From the NCBI GenBank assembly GCA_946497905.1, contig CAMMMI010000014.1:1-25066 (forward strand): DNA of 25,066 nt, in the 5' to 3' direction. A program made the translations under genes and the position numbers. The stretch's first letter is position 1; every line of letters starts with the position of its first letter. This document shows positions 15,150-22,032 of this stretch, in pieces. The notes beneath the pieces were generated by a model. It was not told the origin of the DNA and searched no databases. It was given only the letters and a program-made list of their open reading frames with translations. Source of the stretch: an uncultured Clostridium sp. (GTDB lineage: Bacteria; Bacillota; Clostridia; TANB77; CAG-508).

Positions 15150-15182
15150 GTAATCGTAATACAACTGTAATATTCTTGTAAT
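15150..15182. promoter_or_regulatory. Phased GTAAT direct-repeat array upstream of pilus promoter
   Basis: GTAAT occurs at 15150, 15156, 15167 and 15178, i.e. steps of 6, 11 and 11 bases, so three copies share one face of the helix. The array starts 11 bases upstream of the promoter -35 and ends at the rsmB stop. This is the position and spacing of an activator-binding site array; the binding protein is unknown. Confidence 0.5.
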
Positions 15183-15185
15183 ATT

Positions 15186-16526
15186 TTATTTTTTTCTCAA
15201 TTTAGCGATAAAAAAGCCATCATTTTCAGTATTTTGAAACAATTTTATATATTTAGAATTTTGATAGATTTTTGGGTTATATTTATTAAAATTTTCGTTT
15301 AAATTTATAATTTCAAAATCCTGATTTTTTTCTACAAATTTTTCTACAATTTCTTCATTTTCTGATTTTAAAATGCTACATGTTGAATATACTAATTCAC
15401 CTCCGTGTTTTAAATATTTTGAACATATATCTAAAATTTGAGCTTGTAATTTAGCAATTTCTTTAATATCTTCTTTTTTTCTTTTCCATTTTATATCTGA
15501 TTTTCTTTTTAATACTCCTAATCCTAAACATGGAACATCTAATAAAATTTTATCATATTTATTTTTGTTTTCTTCATTATATATAGTAGCGTCTTGTTGT
15601 TTTGCCTTTATAGATGTTATACCTAATCTCTTTGCATTTTCCTGTACTAATTCAACTCTATGTTGGTGTACATCCCATGCTTCTATTATTCCTTCATCAT
15701 TAATTAATTCAGCAATGTATGTTGTTTTTCCTCCAGGTGCACTGCAACAATCTAATATTTTTTCTCCTTTTTTTGGTTCTAATACTACAGCTATTAAACC
15801 TGCCATTTCATCTTGAATTGTAAAGTATCCTTGTTTGAATAAATCTAATTTTTCTATATTTTTCATTTTTTCTACTATTATAAAGTCTTCTAATTTTCCA
15901 TCTTTAAATTTTATATTTCTCTTTGCTAATTCTTCTTTTAATTTTTCCTTATTAGTTTTTAAATTATTTACTCTAATATGAATTTTGGGTTTTAAATTTG
16001 AACATTTACATATTTGTTCAATATCTTCTATACTCATTTCTTTTTTTAGTTCTTCTATAATCCATTTAGGAATAGAATATAATTTTGAGATTCGTTCTTC
16101 ATCACCCTCAATATCATAAAAACTTTGATAATCATTTTTACTAACTTTTCTCAAAATTGCATTTACAAAATTAGCACTACTTTTATGCCCATATCTTTTG
16201 GCTAAATTAACACTTTCATTTACTGTAGCTGATTTAGGTATTTTATCTAAAAAAATTATTTGATAAATTCCCATTCTTAAAATATTTAAAATCCATAAAG
16301 ATATTTTCTTTAATTTTATTTTTGAATATTTTTTTATTATCTCATCAATAGTTAATCTCCAAGTTGTTGTTCCATATACTATTTCTGATATTAGTCCAAT
16401 ATCTTTTTCACTTAAATTTTGCTTGTTATTTTCTAATTCTTCATTTAGTACAATATTAGAATATCCTTTATCTTTATCAATTTTATATAAAATTTTTAGT
16501 GCTGTTTCTCTTGCTTTATCTATCAC
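15186..16526 (-). CDS. rsmB: 16S rRNA (cytosine-967-C5)-methyltransferase
   Basis: RsmB (Sun/Fmu) uses S-adenosylmethionine to methylate C967 of 16S rRNA. The 446-residue protein has an N-terminal NusB-like RNA-binding domain (about 1-130, with LRMGIYQIIFLDKIPKSATV), a linker, and a Rossmann methyltransferase domain. The SAM-binding loop is ILDCCSAPGGKT (257-268). The two motif cysteines are Cys333 in LDVPCLGLG and the catalytic Cys383 in YSTCSI. It starts with GTG, 9 bases after an AAGGAG site. It is transcribed away from the dodecin-like gene, and its stop codon lies 46 bp upstream of the pilus promoter -35. Length and motifs are normal. Confidence 0.95.
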   Translation of the reverse strand: MIDKARETALKILYKIDKDKGYSNIVLNEELENNKQNLSEKDIGLISEIVYGTTTWRLTIDEIIKKYSKIKLKKISLWILNILRMGIYQIIFLDKIPKSATVNESVNLAKRYGHKSSANFVNAILRKVSKNDYQSFYDIEGDEERISKLYSIPKWIIEELKKEMSIEDIEQICKCSNLKPKIHIRVNNLKTNKEKLKEELAKRNIKFKDGKLEDFIIVEKMKNIEKLDLFKQGYFTIQDEMAGLIAVVLEPKKGEKILDCCSAPGGKTTYIAELINDEGIIEAWDVHQHRVELVQENAKRLGITSIKAKQQDATIYNEENKNKYDKILLDVPCLGLGVLKRKSDIKWKRKKEDIKEIAKLQAQILDICSKYLKHGGELVYSTCSILKSENEEIVEKFVEKNQDFEIINLNENFNKYNPKIYQNSKYIKLFQNTENDGFFIAKLRKK

Positions 16527-16672
16527 TTTTACTTTCTCCTTTTCTAAAAATATATCATTTATTTTCTTATTATATATTGTTTTTATATTTTTTTCTATTA
16601 TTTTATAATATTTTTGTATATTTTTCTAAGTTTTGGAAAAGATATTTTTAAAAGATTTTGGAGGGTATTTAT

Positions 16673-16885
16673 ATGGAAATAAAAAAACATTTAATAATAA
16701 CAGGCAATTCGAATATTTCATGGAAAGACGCAATAGTAAAAGCAATAGCTGAGGCTTCTAAAACAATAGATTATATAACAGAAGTAAAAATTTTAGAGCA
16801 AAGAGCTAATATAGACGGAAGTAAAATTTCCGAATATTTTGTTGATTTAGACTTAAGTTTTGTAATTGACTTAAATCGTAAATAA
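16673..16885 (+). CDS. Dodecin-family small flavin-storage-like protein
   Basis: A 70-residue protein with the dodecin layout: strand, helix, strand, strand, as in SWKDAIVKAIAEASKTIDYI then EVKILEQRANID and EYFVDLDLSFVIDL. Dodecins form hollow dodecamers that bind and store flavins. The ATG at 16673 has a GGAGGG site 7 bases upstream; the upstream in-frame TTG at 16658 overlaps that site and is unlikely. The only Trp is in SWKDA; there is none in the TIDYITEVKILEQ stretch where I recall the flavin-stacking Trp of studied dodecins, so ligand and role are uncertain. It precedes spoVAC by about 100 bp on the same strand and could share its transcript. Confidence 0.85.
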   Translation: MEIKKHLIITGNSNISWKDAIVKAIAEASKTIDYITEVKILEQRANIDGSKISEYFVDLDLSFVIDLNRK

Positions 16886-16924
16886 TGTGCCAAAGGGGAC
16901 GGGCTATTTTGGCAATTCCGTCAC
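16886..16924. repeat. REP-like hairpin with GGGGACGG core
   Basis: Immediately after the dodecin-like stop, TGCCAAA (16888-16894) pairs with TTTGGCA (16908-16914). Within and beyond the loop GACGG (16898-16902) can pair with CCGTC (16918-16922), giving two alternative hairpins. The GGGGACGG core is G+C-rich against an AT-rich background. Similar GTGCC...GGGGACGG motifs are scattered in many Bacillota genomes (recalled, not checked). Confidence 0.55.
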
Positions 16925-16987
16925 AATAAAAAAGAGGTTTATTTTGAATTCATCTTATATACACCTCAGAAAGGAATGATAGTTATT

Positions 16988-17452
16988 ATGAATCCAATAG
17001 AATCAAAAGAAACATACAAAACATATGTGGATAAAAAATCACCACCATCAACTATAGTAAAAAATTGTTTCAATGCTTTTTGGGTAGGTGGATTAATTTG
17101 TACAGTAGGTCAAGTTATTTTTAATATATGTAAAGAACGTGGTTTTGATGCACAAATGTCTAGTACAATTGTTTCCATTTTATTAATTGGTATTTCTGCA
17201 TTTTTAACTGGTCTAAATTTATTTAATAAAATTGGAAAATTTGCTGGTGCTGGTTCTTTAATACCTATTACAGGTTTTGCAAATTCTATTGTTTCACCAG
17301 CTATGGAATATAAATCAGAAGGTTATGTAATGGGTGTTGGTGGAAAAATGTTTACTGTTGCTGGACCTGTATTGGTATTTGGTATATCTACTGCTATTAT
17401 AGTAGGAATTATTTATTTGATTTTTAACACACAAAGTATAACATTAGTGTAA
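16988..17452 (+). CDS. spoVAC: Stage V sporulation protein AC
   Basis: A membrane protein of the SpoVA channel that moves calcium-dipicolinate into the developing spore and out at germination; in Bacillus subtilis SpoVAC behaves as a mechanosensitive channel. The 154-residue product has the family pattern: a short polar start (NPIESKETYKTYVDKKSPPS), then membrane segments such as NAFWVGGLICTVGQVIFNIC, ending with VLVFGISTAIIVGIIYLIF, and the shared GKFAGAGSLIPITGFANSI block. I chose the ATG at 16988; the in-frame ATG at 16976 abuts the AAGGA site with no spacing. It is first in spoVACDE. Confidence 0.92.
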   Translation: MNPIESKETYKTYVDKKSPPSTIVKNCFNAFWVGGLICTVGQVIFNICKERGFDAQMSSTIVSILLIGISAFLTGLNLFNKIGKFAGAGSLIPITGFANSIVSPAMEYKSEGYVMGVGGKMFTVAGPVLVFGISTAIIVGIIYLIFNTQSITLV

Positions 17453-17484
17453 AAATTATTAATTATATTAAAATGAAATATAGG

Positions 17485-17506
17485 GAAAAAAGGAGATCCC
17501 TTTTTC
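17485..17506 (+). other. Possible hairpin between spoVAC and spoVAD
   Basis: AAAAAGG and CCTTTTT flank a short AGATC loop, with a T-run on the 3' side, about 20 bases before the spoVAD start. It might be a weak attenuator or stability hairpin. The stem is short and mostly A-T, so it may be chance in this AT-rich gap. Confidence 0.3.
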
Positions 17507-17527
17507 TCTAAAAAGGAGTTGAGTTTT

Positions 17528-18529
17528 TTGCAAAAGTTAGGAAAACAGACTATTAAGTTTGATAACCCACCTACAATTACTGAGTGTGCTTCTATTGTTG
17601 GACCTAAGGAAGCTCAAGGGCCTTTGTCTAAGTATTTTGATAATACTTTGGATGATGAGTTTTGGGGTGAAAAAACTTGGGAAAAGGCCGAAAGTAAAAT
17701 TATAAAAGAAACTGTAAATTTGGTTATTAATAAATCTGGTATTTCTATTGATGATTTTGATTGCTTATTTGCTGGTGATTTATTAAATCAGTGTATTTCT
17801 TCTAGTTTTGGTTTACGAGGTTTGAATTTACCTTTTTTTGGAGTATTTGGTGCTTGTTCAACTTTTGTTGAGTCTATGAGTTTAGCTGCTATTTGTGCCG
17901 AAAGTTTTGCTAATAATGTTGTATGTGCCACTTCTAGCCATTTTTGTAGTGCTGAAAAACAGTTTAGGTTTCCTTTAGAACTTGGAAATCAACGTCCTCC
18001 AACTAGTCAGTGGACTGTAACTGGTTCTGGTGCTGCTGTTATTTCTAAAAATGGAAATGGTCCTTATATCACTCATATAACACCTGGTAAAATAGTGGAT
18101 ATGGGTATAAAAGATGGTAATAACATGGGAGCTGCTATGGCACCTGCATTTGCCGACACTTTAACTACTCACTTTTTAGATACTGGTAGAAGTCCTAGTT
18201 ATTATGACGCAATTATTAGTGGAGATTTAGGACATATCGGTAAAGAAATTGTAATTGATATTATGAAATCTCAAGGTTATAATATTAAGTCTAATTATAA
18301 TGATTGTGGTGTTTTAATATTTGATAAAAATGAACAAGATACTCATTCTGGTGGTAGTGGATGTGCTTGTTGTGGTACAGTTTTTTCTGGTTACTTTTTT
18401 AAACAATTACAGGATAAAAAAATAAAGAAAATGTTATTAATTGCGACTGGTGCTTTAATGAATTCTACAAGTTCTCAACAAGGTGAAACTATTCCTGGTA
18501 TAGCACATGCTATAAGTATCGAATTATAA
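17528..18529 (+). CDS. spoVAD: Stage V sporulation protein AD
   Basis: The soluble, thiolase-fold SpoVA component that binds dipicolinic acid on the spore inner membrane. The product (333 residues) begins MQKLGKQTIKFDNPPTITEC and contains the conserved VGPKEAQGPL, FGVFGACSTFVESM, FCSAEKQFRFPLELGNQRPP, WTVTGSGAAVI and GGSGCACCGTVFSGYF stretches. The usual length is about 338. I chose TTG at 17528, 9 bases after AAGGAG; a TTG at 17519 touches that site and would add MSF. It sits between spoVAC and spoVAE, the standard order in Clostridia. Confidence 0.95.
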   Translation: MQKLGKQTIKFDNPPTITECASIVGPKEAQGPLSKYFDNTLDDEFWGEKTWEKAESKIIKETVNLVINKSGISIDDFDCLFAGDLLNQCISSSFGLRGLNLPFFGVFGACSTFVESMSLAAICAESFANNVVCATSSHFCSAEKQFRFPLELGNQRPPTSQWTVTGSGAAVISKNGNGPYITHITPGKIVDMGIKDGNNMGAAMAPAFADTLTTHFLDTGRSPSYYDAIISGDLGHIGKEIVIDIMKSQGYNIKSNYNDCGVLIFDKNEQDTHSGGSGCACCGTVFSGYFFKQLQDKKIKKMLLIATGALMNSTSSQQGETIPGIAHAISIEL

Positions 18530-18555
18530 TTTTTATAGATTGGAGATATATTATT

Positions 18556-18948
18556 ATGGATATAGATTGGTCAATGGTTTTTGATTGGGTTACTTTATTA
18601 AAATGTTTTGTAACAGGTGGTATTATATGTATTATAGGTCAGATTTTAATTGATAAAACTAAACTTACTCCTGCAAGAATTTTAGTTATTTTTGTTACAA
18701 CTGGTGCAATTTTAGGTGGACTTGGAATTTATAAATATTTAGTTGATTTTGCAGGTAGTGGGGCTACTGTACCTCTTACTGGTTTTGGATATAATTTGGC
18801 TAAAGGTACAATTGAAGAAGTTCAGCAAAGTGGTTTAATTGGTGCTTTTACTGGTGGTGTTAAAAGTGCTGCTGGTGGAATTGCTGCTGCTGTATTCTTT
18901 GGATATATTGCTTCTCTTATATCAAAACCTAAAATGAAAAAACAATAA
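18556..18948 (+). CDS. spoVAE: Stage V sporulation protein AE (SpoVAEb type)
   Basis: A 130-residue membrane protein paralogous to SpoVAC. It has four likely membrane segments and the shared motif FAGSGATVPLTGFGYNLAKG (compare GKFAGAGSLIPITGF in SpoVAC). It completes the minimal spoVAC-AD-AE set found in many Clostridia that lack spoVAA, AB, AF. A TGGAG site precedes the ATG. Its last codons form the left arm of the bidirectional terminator, so the stop codon lies inside the stem. Confidence 0.93.
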   Translation: MDIDWSMVFDWVTLLKCFVTGGIICIIGQILIDKTKLTPARILVIFVTTGAILGGLGIYKYLVDFAGSGATVPLTGFGYNLAKGTIEEVQQSGLIGAFTGGVKSAAGGIAAAVFFGYIASLISKPKMKKQ

Positions 18949-18979
18949 TATTTTATTTATATTATTGTTTTTTCATTTT
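18931..18979. terminator. Bidirectional terminator shared by spoVAE and the RelA-like gene
   Basis: A perfect 21-bp stem (18931-18951 with 18959-18979) has a 7-base loop. The left arm includes the last spoVAE codons and stop; the right arm includes the stop and last two codons of the convergent gene. A- and T-runs within the arms give U-rich ends in both directions. Confidence 0.8.
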
Positions 18980-19554
18980 ATATATTCAGTTAATTTGTAA
19001 ATATATTTATTATCTTCTAATATATTTTCATTTAAGTTCTGCTTATATTCTATATATTTAAACATTATTGTAGATAAGAAGTTTCTAACATTTATTGGTA
19101 ACTCTAAATTTTTATATATTCTATCATGTACTAATTCTTGTGCTATTCGCATATTTTCTGTTTTAATTTGTATTTCTACTGGTATATCATCCATTTCTTT
19201 AGTTTTCAATGAATAATTAAGATGTACACTTTTGTATCCATTTTTTGGGTATCTAATATAATCTTCTATTTTACAATTAGAATTTTCTAATATGATTTTT
19301 TTAGCTATTTTATATGTTTCGTCTTCTGTATTTGTTGTTATCATTACTCCTATTAAATCTCTTAATTCTTCTGCTTTTTGGTATTTTCTAATTTTTAATT
19401 TTTTTATTGCCGATTCATCTGTTTTTGTTCTGACTATCATATCATTAAATTCTTCATCATAAATAATATTATATATTTTTTGTTCTATTTTTTTGTCTAT
19501 TTCTAACTTTCTTATCTTGTCTAATTTTTCTATTACTAATTGTTGTTGGTTCAT
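18973..19554 (-). CDS. Small RelA/SpoT-domain protein (putative alarmone synthetase)
   Basis: A 193-residue single-domain protein with the nucleotidyltransferase core of RelA/SpoT (p)ppGpp synthetases: VRTKTDESAIKKLKIRK in place of the GRPKHFYSIYKKM substrate loop, the metal-binding Asp in ELRDLIGVMI, YPKNGYKSVHLNY (the YQSLH nucleotide-stacking motif) and VEIQIKT with its catalytic Glu. There is no HD hydrolase, TGS or ACT domain, so it is of the small alarmone synthetase type. The ATG at 19554 has an AAGGAGG site; a start at 19569 would contain that site. Which alarmone it makes is not known, and a toxin-type synthetase cannot be excluded; no antitoxin-like neighbour is seen. Confidence 0.78.
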   Translation of the reverse strand: MNQQQLVIEKLDKIRKLEIDKKIEQKIYNIIYDEEFNDMIVRTKTDESAIKKLKIRKYQKAEELRDLIGVMITTNTEDETYKIAKKIILENSNCKIEDYIRYPKNGYKSVHLNYSLKTKEMDDIPVEIQIKTENMRIAQELVHDRIYKNLELPINVRNFLSTIMFKYIEYKQNLNENILEDNKYIYKLTEYIK

Positions 19555-19644
19555 TTTGCCTCCTTTCATATAGTTAATTTTTTAAGTGCTATTTTATATA
19601 TTATATACTAAATTAATTTTTTAATGATTAAAATTTTATATTAT

Positions 19645-19672
19645 ACTATATTTATATTTTTTGTTATCTCAA
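19645..19672 (-). promoter_or_regulatory. Possible promoter of the RelA-like gene
   Basis: The minus strand reads TTGAGA (complement of 19667-19672), a 16-base spacer and TATAGT (complement of 19645-19650), giving a 90-nt leader. An overlapping TATAAT lies closer to the gene but at a poor 21-base spacing. In such AT-rich DNA this is a moderate call. Confidence 0.4.
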
Positions 19673-19684
19673 AACAATATTCCT

Positions 19685-19728
19685 AACAATAGCGGGCTTT
19701 TTTGAACATTATCTCTGTTTATAACATT
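19685..19728. repeat. Dispersed modular repeat, copy C (single module)
   Basis: Bases 19685-19728 match 4820-4863 of copy B at 43 of 44 positions. They carry only the 5' arm and loop of the G+C-rich hairpin module (AACAATAGCGGGCTTTTTT and beyond). The complementary arm AAAGCCCGC is absent, so this copy cannot fold like B. It ends at the rplT terminator. Confidence 0.8.
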
Positions 19729-19737
19729 GTATGAAAA

Positions 19738-19768
19738 AAAAATAGTTCTCATCTAGAAAACTATTTTT
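19738..19768 (-). terminator. Terminator of infC-rpmI-rplT
   Basis: A 10-bp stem (AAAAATAGTT at 19738-19747 with 19759-19768) surrounds an 11-base loop just after the rplT stop. On the minus strand a run of T follows, as the plus strand has nine consecutive A here. Confidence 0.75.
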
Positions 19769-19778
19769 CATTTAGTAT

Positions 19779-20129
19779 TTAAGCTTCTTTAGCAACTTTT
19801 ACAATTTCTGCAAATGCTTTTTCATCATTTACAGCTAATTCAGCTAACATTTTTCTATTTATTGTTACATTTGCTTTTTTTAATCCAGCAATTAATTTGC
19901 TATATGTCATTCCATTCATTCTAGCTCCTGCATTAATTCTTGCTATCCATAATTTTCTAAAATTACTTTTTTTATCTTTTCTTCCTACATATGCATATGA
20001 TAAAGATTTCATTACTGCTTGATTAGCATTTCTAAATCTATAATGTTTTGCACCATAGTATCCTTTTGCTTGTTTCAATATTTTTTTATGTCTTGCTCTT
20101 GTTGTTCTTGCTGTTTTTACTCTTGCCAT
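19779..20129 (-). CDS. rplT: 50S ribosomal protein L20
   Basis: L20 binds 23S rRNA early in 50S assembly and, in Bacillota, represses its own operon by binding the leader. The 116-residue sequence starts MARVKTARTTRARHKKILKQ and has the conserved AKGYYGAKHYRFRNANQAVM, YVGRKDKKSNFRKLWIARIN and MNGMTYSKLIAGLK blocks. Length is normal. A GGAGGAG site precedes the ATG. It is last in infC-rpmI-rplT, 25 bp after rpmI. Confidence 0.98.
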   Translation of the reverse strand: MARVKTARTTRARHKKILKQAKGYYGAKHYRFRNANQAVMKSLSYAYVGRKDKKSNFRKLWIARINAGARMNGMTYSKLIAGLKKANVTINRKMLAELAVNDEKAFAEIVKVAKEA

Positions 20130-20154
20130 TTTATTTTCTCCTCCTTTTTATTGA

Positions 20155-20358
20155 TTAATTTCCATAAGGCAATAATTTCTTAATTGTATTTTCACATGAC
20201 TTATGTGCATAAGCATTTTGAACTTTCCCTGATTTTTTTTGTCTTCTTGTTTTGTTTGCAAATAAATGCTTTCTGTTTGATTTTGTTCTTTTTACTTTTC
20301 CTGTAGCTGTTAATGAATATCTCTTTTTAGCAGCTTTGTTTGTTTTTAGTTTTGGCAT
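20155..20358 (-). CDS. rpmI: 50S ribosomal protein L35
   Basis: A 67-residue, very basic large-subunit protein beginning MPKLKTNKAAKKRYSLTATG, with the RTKSNRKHLFANKTRRQKK stretch typical of L35. A GAAAGGAG site precedes the ATG. It lies 40 bp after infC and 25 bp before rplT, the standard order. Confidence 0.97.
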   Translation of the reverse strand: MPKLKTNKAAKKRYSLTATGKVKRTKSNRKHLFANKTRRQKKSGKVQNAYAHKSCENTIKKLLPYGN

Positions 20359-20398
20359 TTTGAATTTCTCCTTTCGTTTTTTGTATATTAATAACAGA

Positions 20399-20914
20399 CT
20401 ATTTTTCTGTTTTTTTAGCTAATATAGTAAACATATTTCTTCCTTCTAATTTAGGTTTTTTCTCAACTACTGAAATATCACTTAAAACATCAATAAATTT
20501 TTCTAGTACTATTTCACCAGCTTTAGAATTATTTACTTCTCTTCCCCTAAATCTTACAGTTATTTTTACTTTATTTCCATCTTCTAAGAACTTTCTTGCA
20601 TTTTTAGATTTAAAACCAAAGTCATGTTCTTCGATGTTTGGTGTCACTCTTAATTCTTTAATTTCTAAAACTTTTTGTTTCTTTTTTGCTTCTTTTTCTT
20701 TTTTAGCTTGTTCAAATTTGTATTTTCCATAGTTCATTATTTTACAAACTGGTGGATTTGCATTTGGGGCAACTAAAACTAAGTCTAAGTTTTTTTCCTC
20801 TGCCTTTTCTAAAGCTTCTCTTAAAGGTATAACACCAACTTTTTCTCCTTGGTCTCCTATTAATTGAACTTCTTTTGCTCTTATTTGACCATTTATTGGT
20901 AATTCTTGTTTTAT
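20399..20914 (-). CDS. infC: Translation initiation factor IF-3, ATA start
   Basis: IF-3 binds the 30S subunit, prevents premature joining of 50S and rejects start codons other than AUG, GUG and UUG. The N-domain (LPINGQIRAKEVQLIGDQGE), the Lys-rich linker (KFEQAKKEKEAKKKQK) and the C-domain (KELRVTPNIEEHDFGFKSKN, KVKITVRFRGRE) are all present. I chose ATA at 20912-20914: it lies 8 bases after GGAGG, and the resulting 171 residues match the family. The in-frame ATG at 20929 overlaps that ribosome site and cannot use it; the ATG at 20974 lies in the leader terminator. A rare non-AUG start is a known feature of infC and lets IF-3 control itself. Confidence 0.95.
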   Translation of the reverse strand: MKQELPINGQIRAKEVQLIGDQGEKVGVIPLREALEKAEEKNLDLVLVAPNANPPVCKIMNYGKYKFEQAKKEKEAKKKQKVLEIKELRVTPNIEEHDFGFKSKNARKFLEDGNKVKITVRFRGREVNNSKAGEIVLEKFIDVLSDISVVEKKPKLEGRNMFTILAKKTEK

Positions 20915-20929
20915 ATAAAACACCTCCAT

Positions 20930-21061
20930 AATAAAAAAATTGACTTTTGTTACAAGCCAATTATAAAATAACATTATTTATTATTTTTTATAATTTTTTA
21001 TTTTCTAACCTTTTTCCTCTATTGGATAAGGTGAGAAGTTTTGGCTTCTTCTTGTAACAGA
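20930..21061 (-). promoter_or_regulatory. L20-type leader RNA of infC-rpmI-rplT
   Basis: In the minus-strand RNA, UGUUACAAG, a 5-base bulge and GCCAA near the 5' end (21041-21059) pair with UUGGCUUGUAACA (20948-20960), about 80 bases downstream. A U-run (20932-20938) follows within a few bases, forming a long-range terminator. This matches the known Bacillota L20 leader, in which L20 binding favours termination before infC. Identification is by layout and position, not by a covariance search. Confidence 0.8.
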
Positions 21062-21067
21062 TAGTAT

Positions 21068-21097
21068 TATATCATAGCCGTAGACCTAATGTCAAGT
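21068..21097 (-). promoter_or_regulatory. Sigma-A promoter of infC-rpmI-rplT
   Basis: The minus strand reads TTGACA (21092-21097), an 18-base spacer and TATAAT (21068-21073), both hexamers perfect. Transcription would start near 21061, right at the start of the L20 leader fold. The -35 lies 9 bases beyond the dprA stop codon. Confidence 0.9.
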
Positions 21098-21105
21098 ATT
21101 TTTTT

Positions 21106-21975
21106 CTAAATATCTACATCCATGTAGTTAGTAACTGGTTTTGCTCCTTGTTTTATCAAATCATTTGTACCAACTGAATTTAAGGAATTAATATTTCCAG
21201 GGACAACAAAAACATCTCTTCCTTGTTCTATTGCAAAATCAACTGTTAATAAAGTTCCACTTTTTTGTTTTGCTTCTACAACAAGAACTCCTTTACTTAA
21301 TCCACTTATAATCCTGTTTCTAGCAGGAAAATTCATTTTTTCTGGTTTTGTTCCTAACGGATATTCTGACACTATAGCACCATTATTTTTTAATATTTCA
21401 TTTGCTAAATATACATTTTCTTTTGGATATATAATATCTAATCCATTTCCTACTACTGCTATTGTGTAAGCTTTTGCACATAATGTCCCAATATGTGCAT
21501 AACTGTCTACTCCTTTTGCTAGTCCACTAACAATAGTAAAATCTCTTTTTGACAAGTTATATGCAAAATATTTTGTAGCTTTTTTGCCATAATCTGATAA
21601 TTCTCTACATCCTATTATAGCTAAACATTTATTATTTAATATTTTTTGATTTCCTCTAATATATAGGCTAATTGGTGGATCATATATATTTTTTAAAATC
21701 TGAGGATATTTTTTATCATCTATTGAAATAATGTCTATATTATTTTTTTTCATATACTCAATATGTTTATCTAAACTTTCCCTTACCTTTTTATCTAACA
21801 ATTTTTTTATTGTATCTTCTCCTATTCCTTTTATACTAAAAAAATCCTTTTCTTTTAAATTATAAATTAGCATTGGATCTTTAAATTTATCAATTAACAT
21901 TGCTTTTCTTTTAGCTCCCAATCCTTTTATTAATGATAACCATATCCAATATTTTTTATCTTCTAAATTTTCCAT
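21106..21975 (-). CDS. dprA: DNA-processing protein DprA/Smf
   Basis: DprA binds single-stranded DNA entering during transformation and loads RecA; it is also common in bacteria not known to be competent. The 289-residue protein has an N-terminal helix-hairpin-helix-like region (LIKGLGAKRKAMLIDKF, SIKGIGEDTIKKLL) and the Rossmann core with IIGCRELSDYGKK (120-132), SGLAKGVDSYAH (150-161), NGLDIIYPKEN, NFPARNRIISGLS and KSGTLLTVDFAIEQGRDVFV. It ends just after the core at TNYMDVDI and lacks the C-terminal winged-helix domain of longer DprA proteins. The ribosome site is weak; a stop one codon further upstream fixes the ATG. Confidence 0.95.
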   Translation of the reverse strand: MENLEDKKYWIWLSLIKGLGAKRKAMLIDKFKDPMLIYNLKEKDFFSIKGIGEDTIKKLLDKKVRESLDKHIEYMKKNNIDIISIDDKKYPQILKNIYDPPISLYIRGNQKILNNKCLAIIGCRELSDYGKKATKYFAYNLSKRDFTIVSGLAKGVDSYAHIGTLCAKAYTIAVVGNGLDIIYPKENVYLANEILKNNGAIVSEYPLGTKPEKMNFPARNRIISGLSKGVLVVEAKQKSGTLLTVDFAIEQGRDVFVVPGNINSLNSVGTNDLIKQGAKPVTNYMDVDI

Positions 21976-22032
21976 TTTCTCTTATTGTATAATAAATTAT
22001 ACAGAACTCCTTTCTTTTTTATTTTCTATTAG

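Noticed and set aside
16577..16609. Possible promoter of the dodecin-like gene, TTGTTT and TATAAT
   Set aside because: The -10 is perfect but spacing to the only -35-like hexamer is 21 bases; in this AT-rich gap it is not convincing.
16930..16975. Possible forespore (sigma-G) promoter before spoVAC, with CATCTTA as -10
   Set aside because: The -10 partly fits, but no G-A-A-T-A-like -35 lies 17-18 bases upstream, so I do not annotate it.
20742..20960. Minus-strand 72-codon ORF overlapping infC
   Set aside because: Different frame inside infC and its leader; Lys/Arg/Ser-rich noise without a ribosome site.
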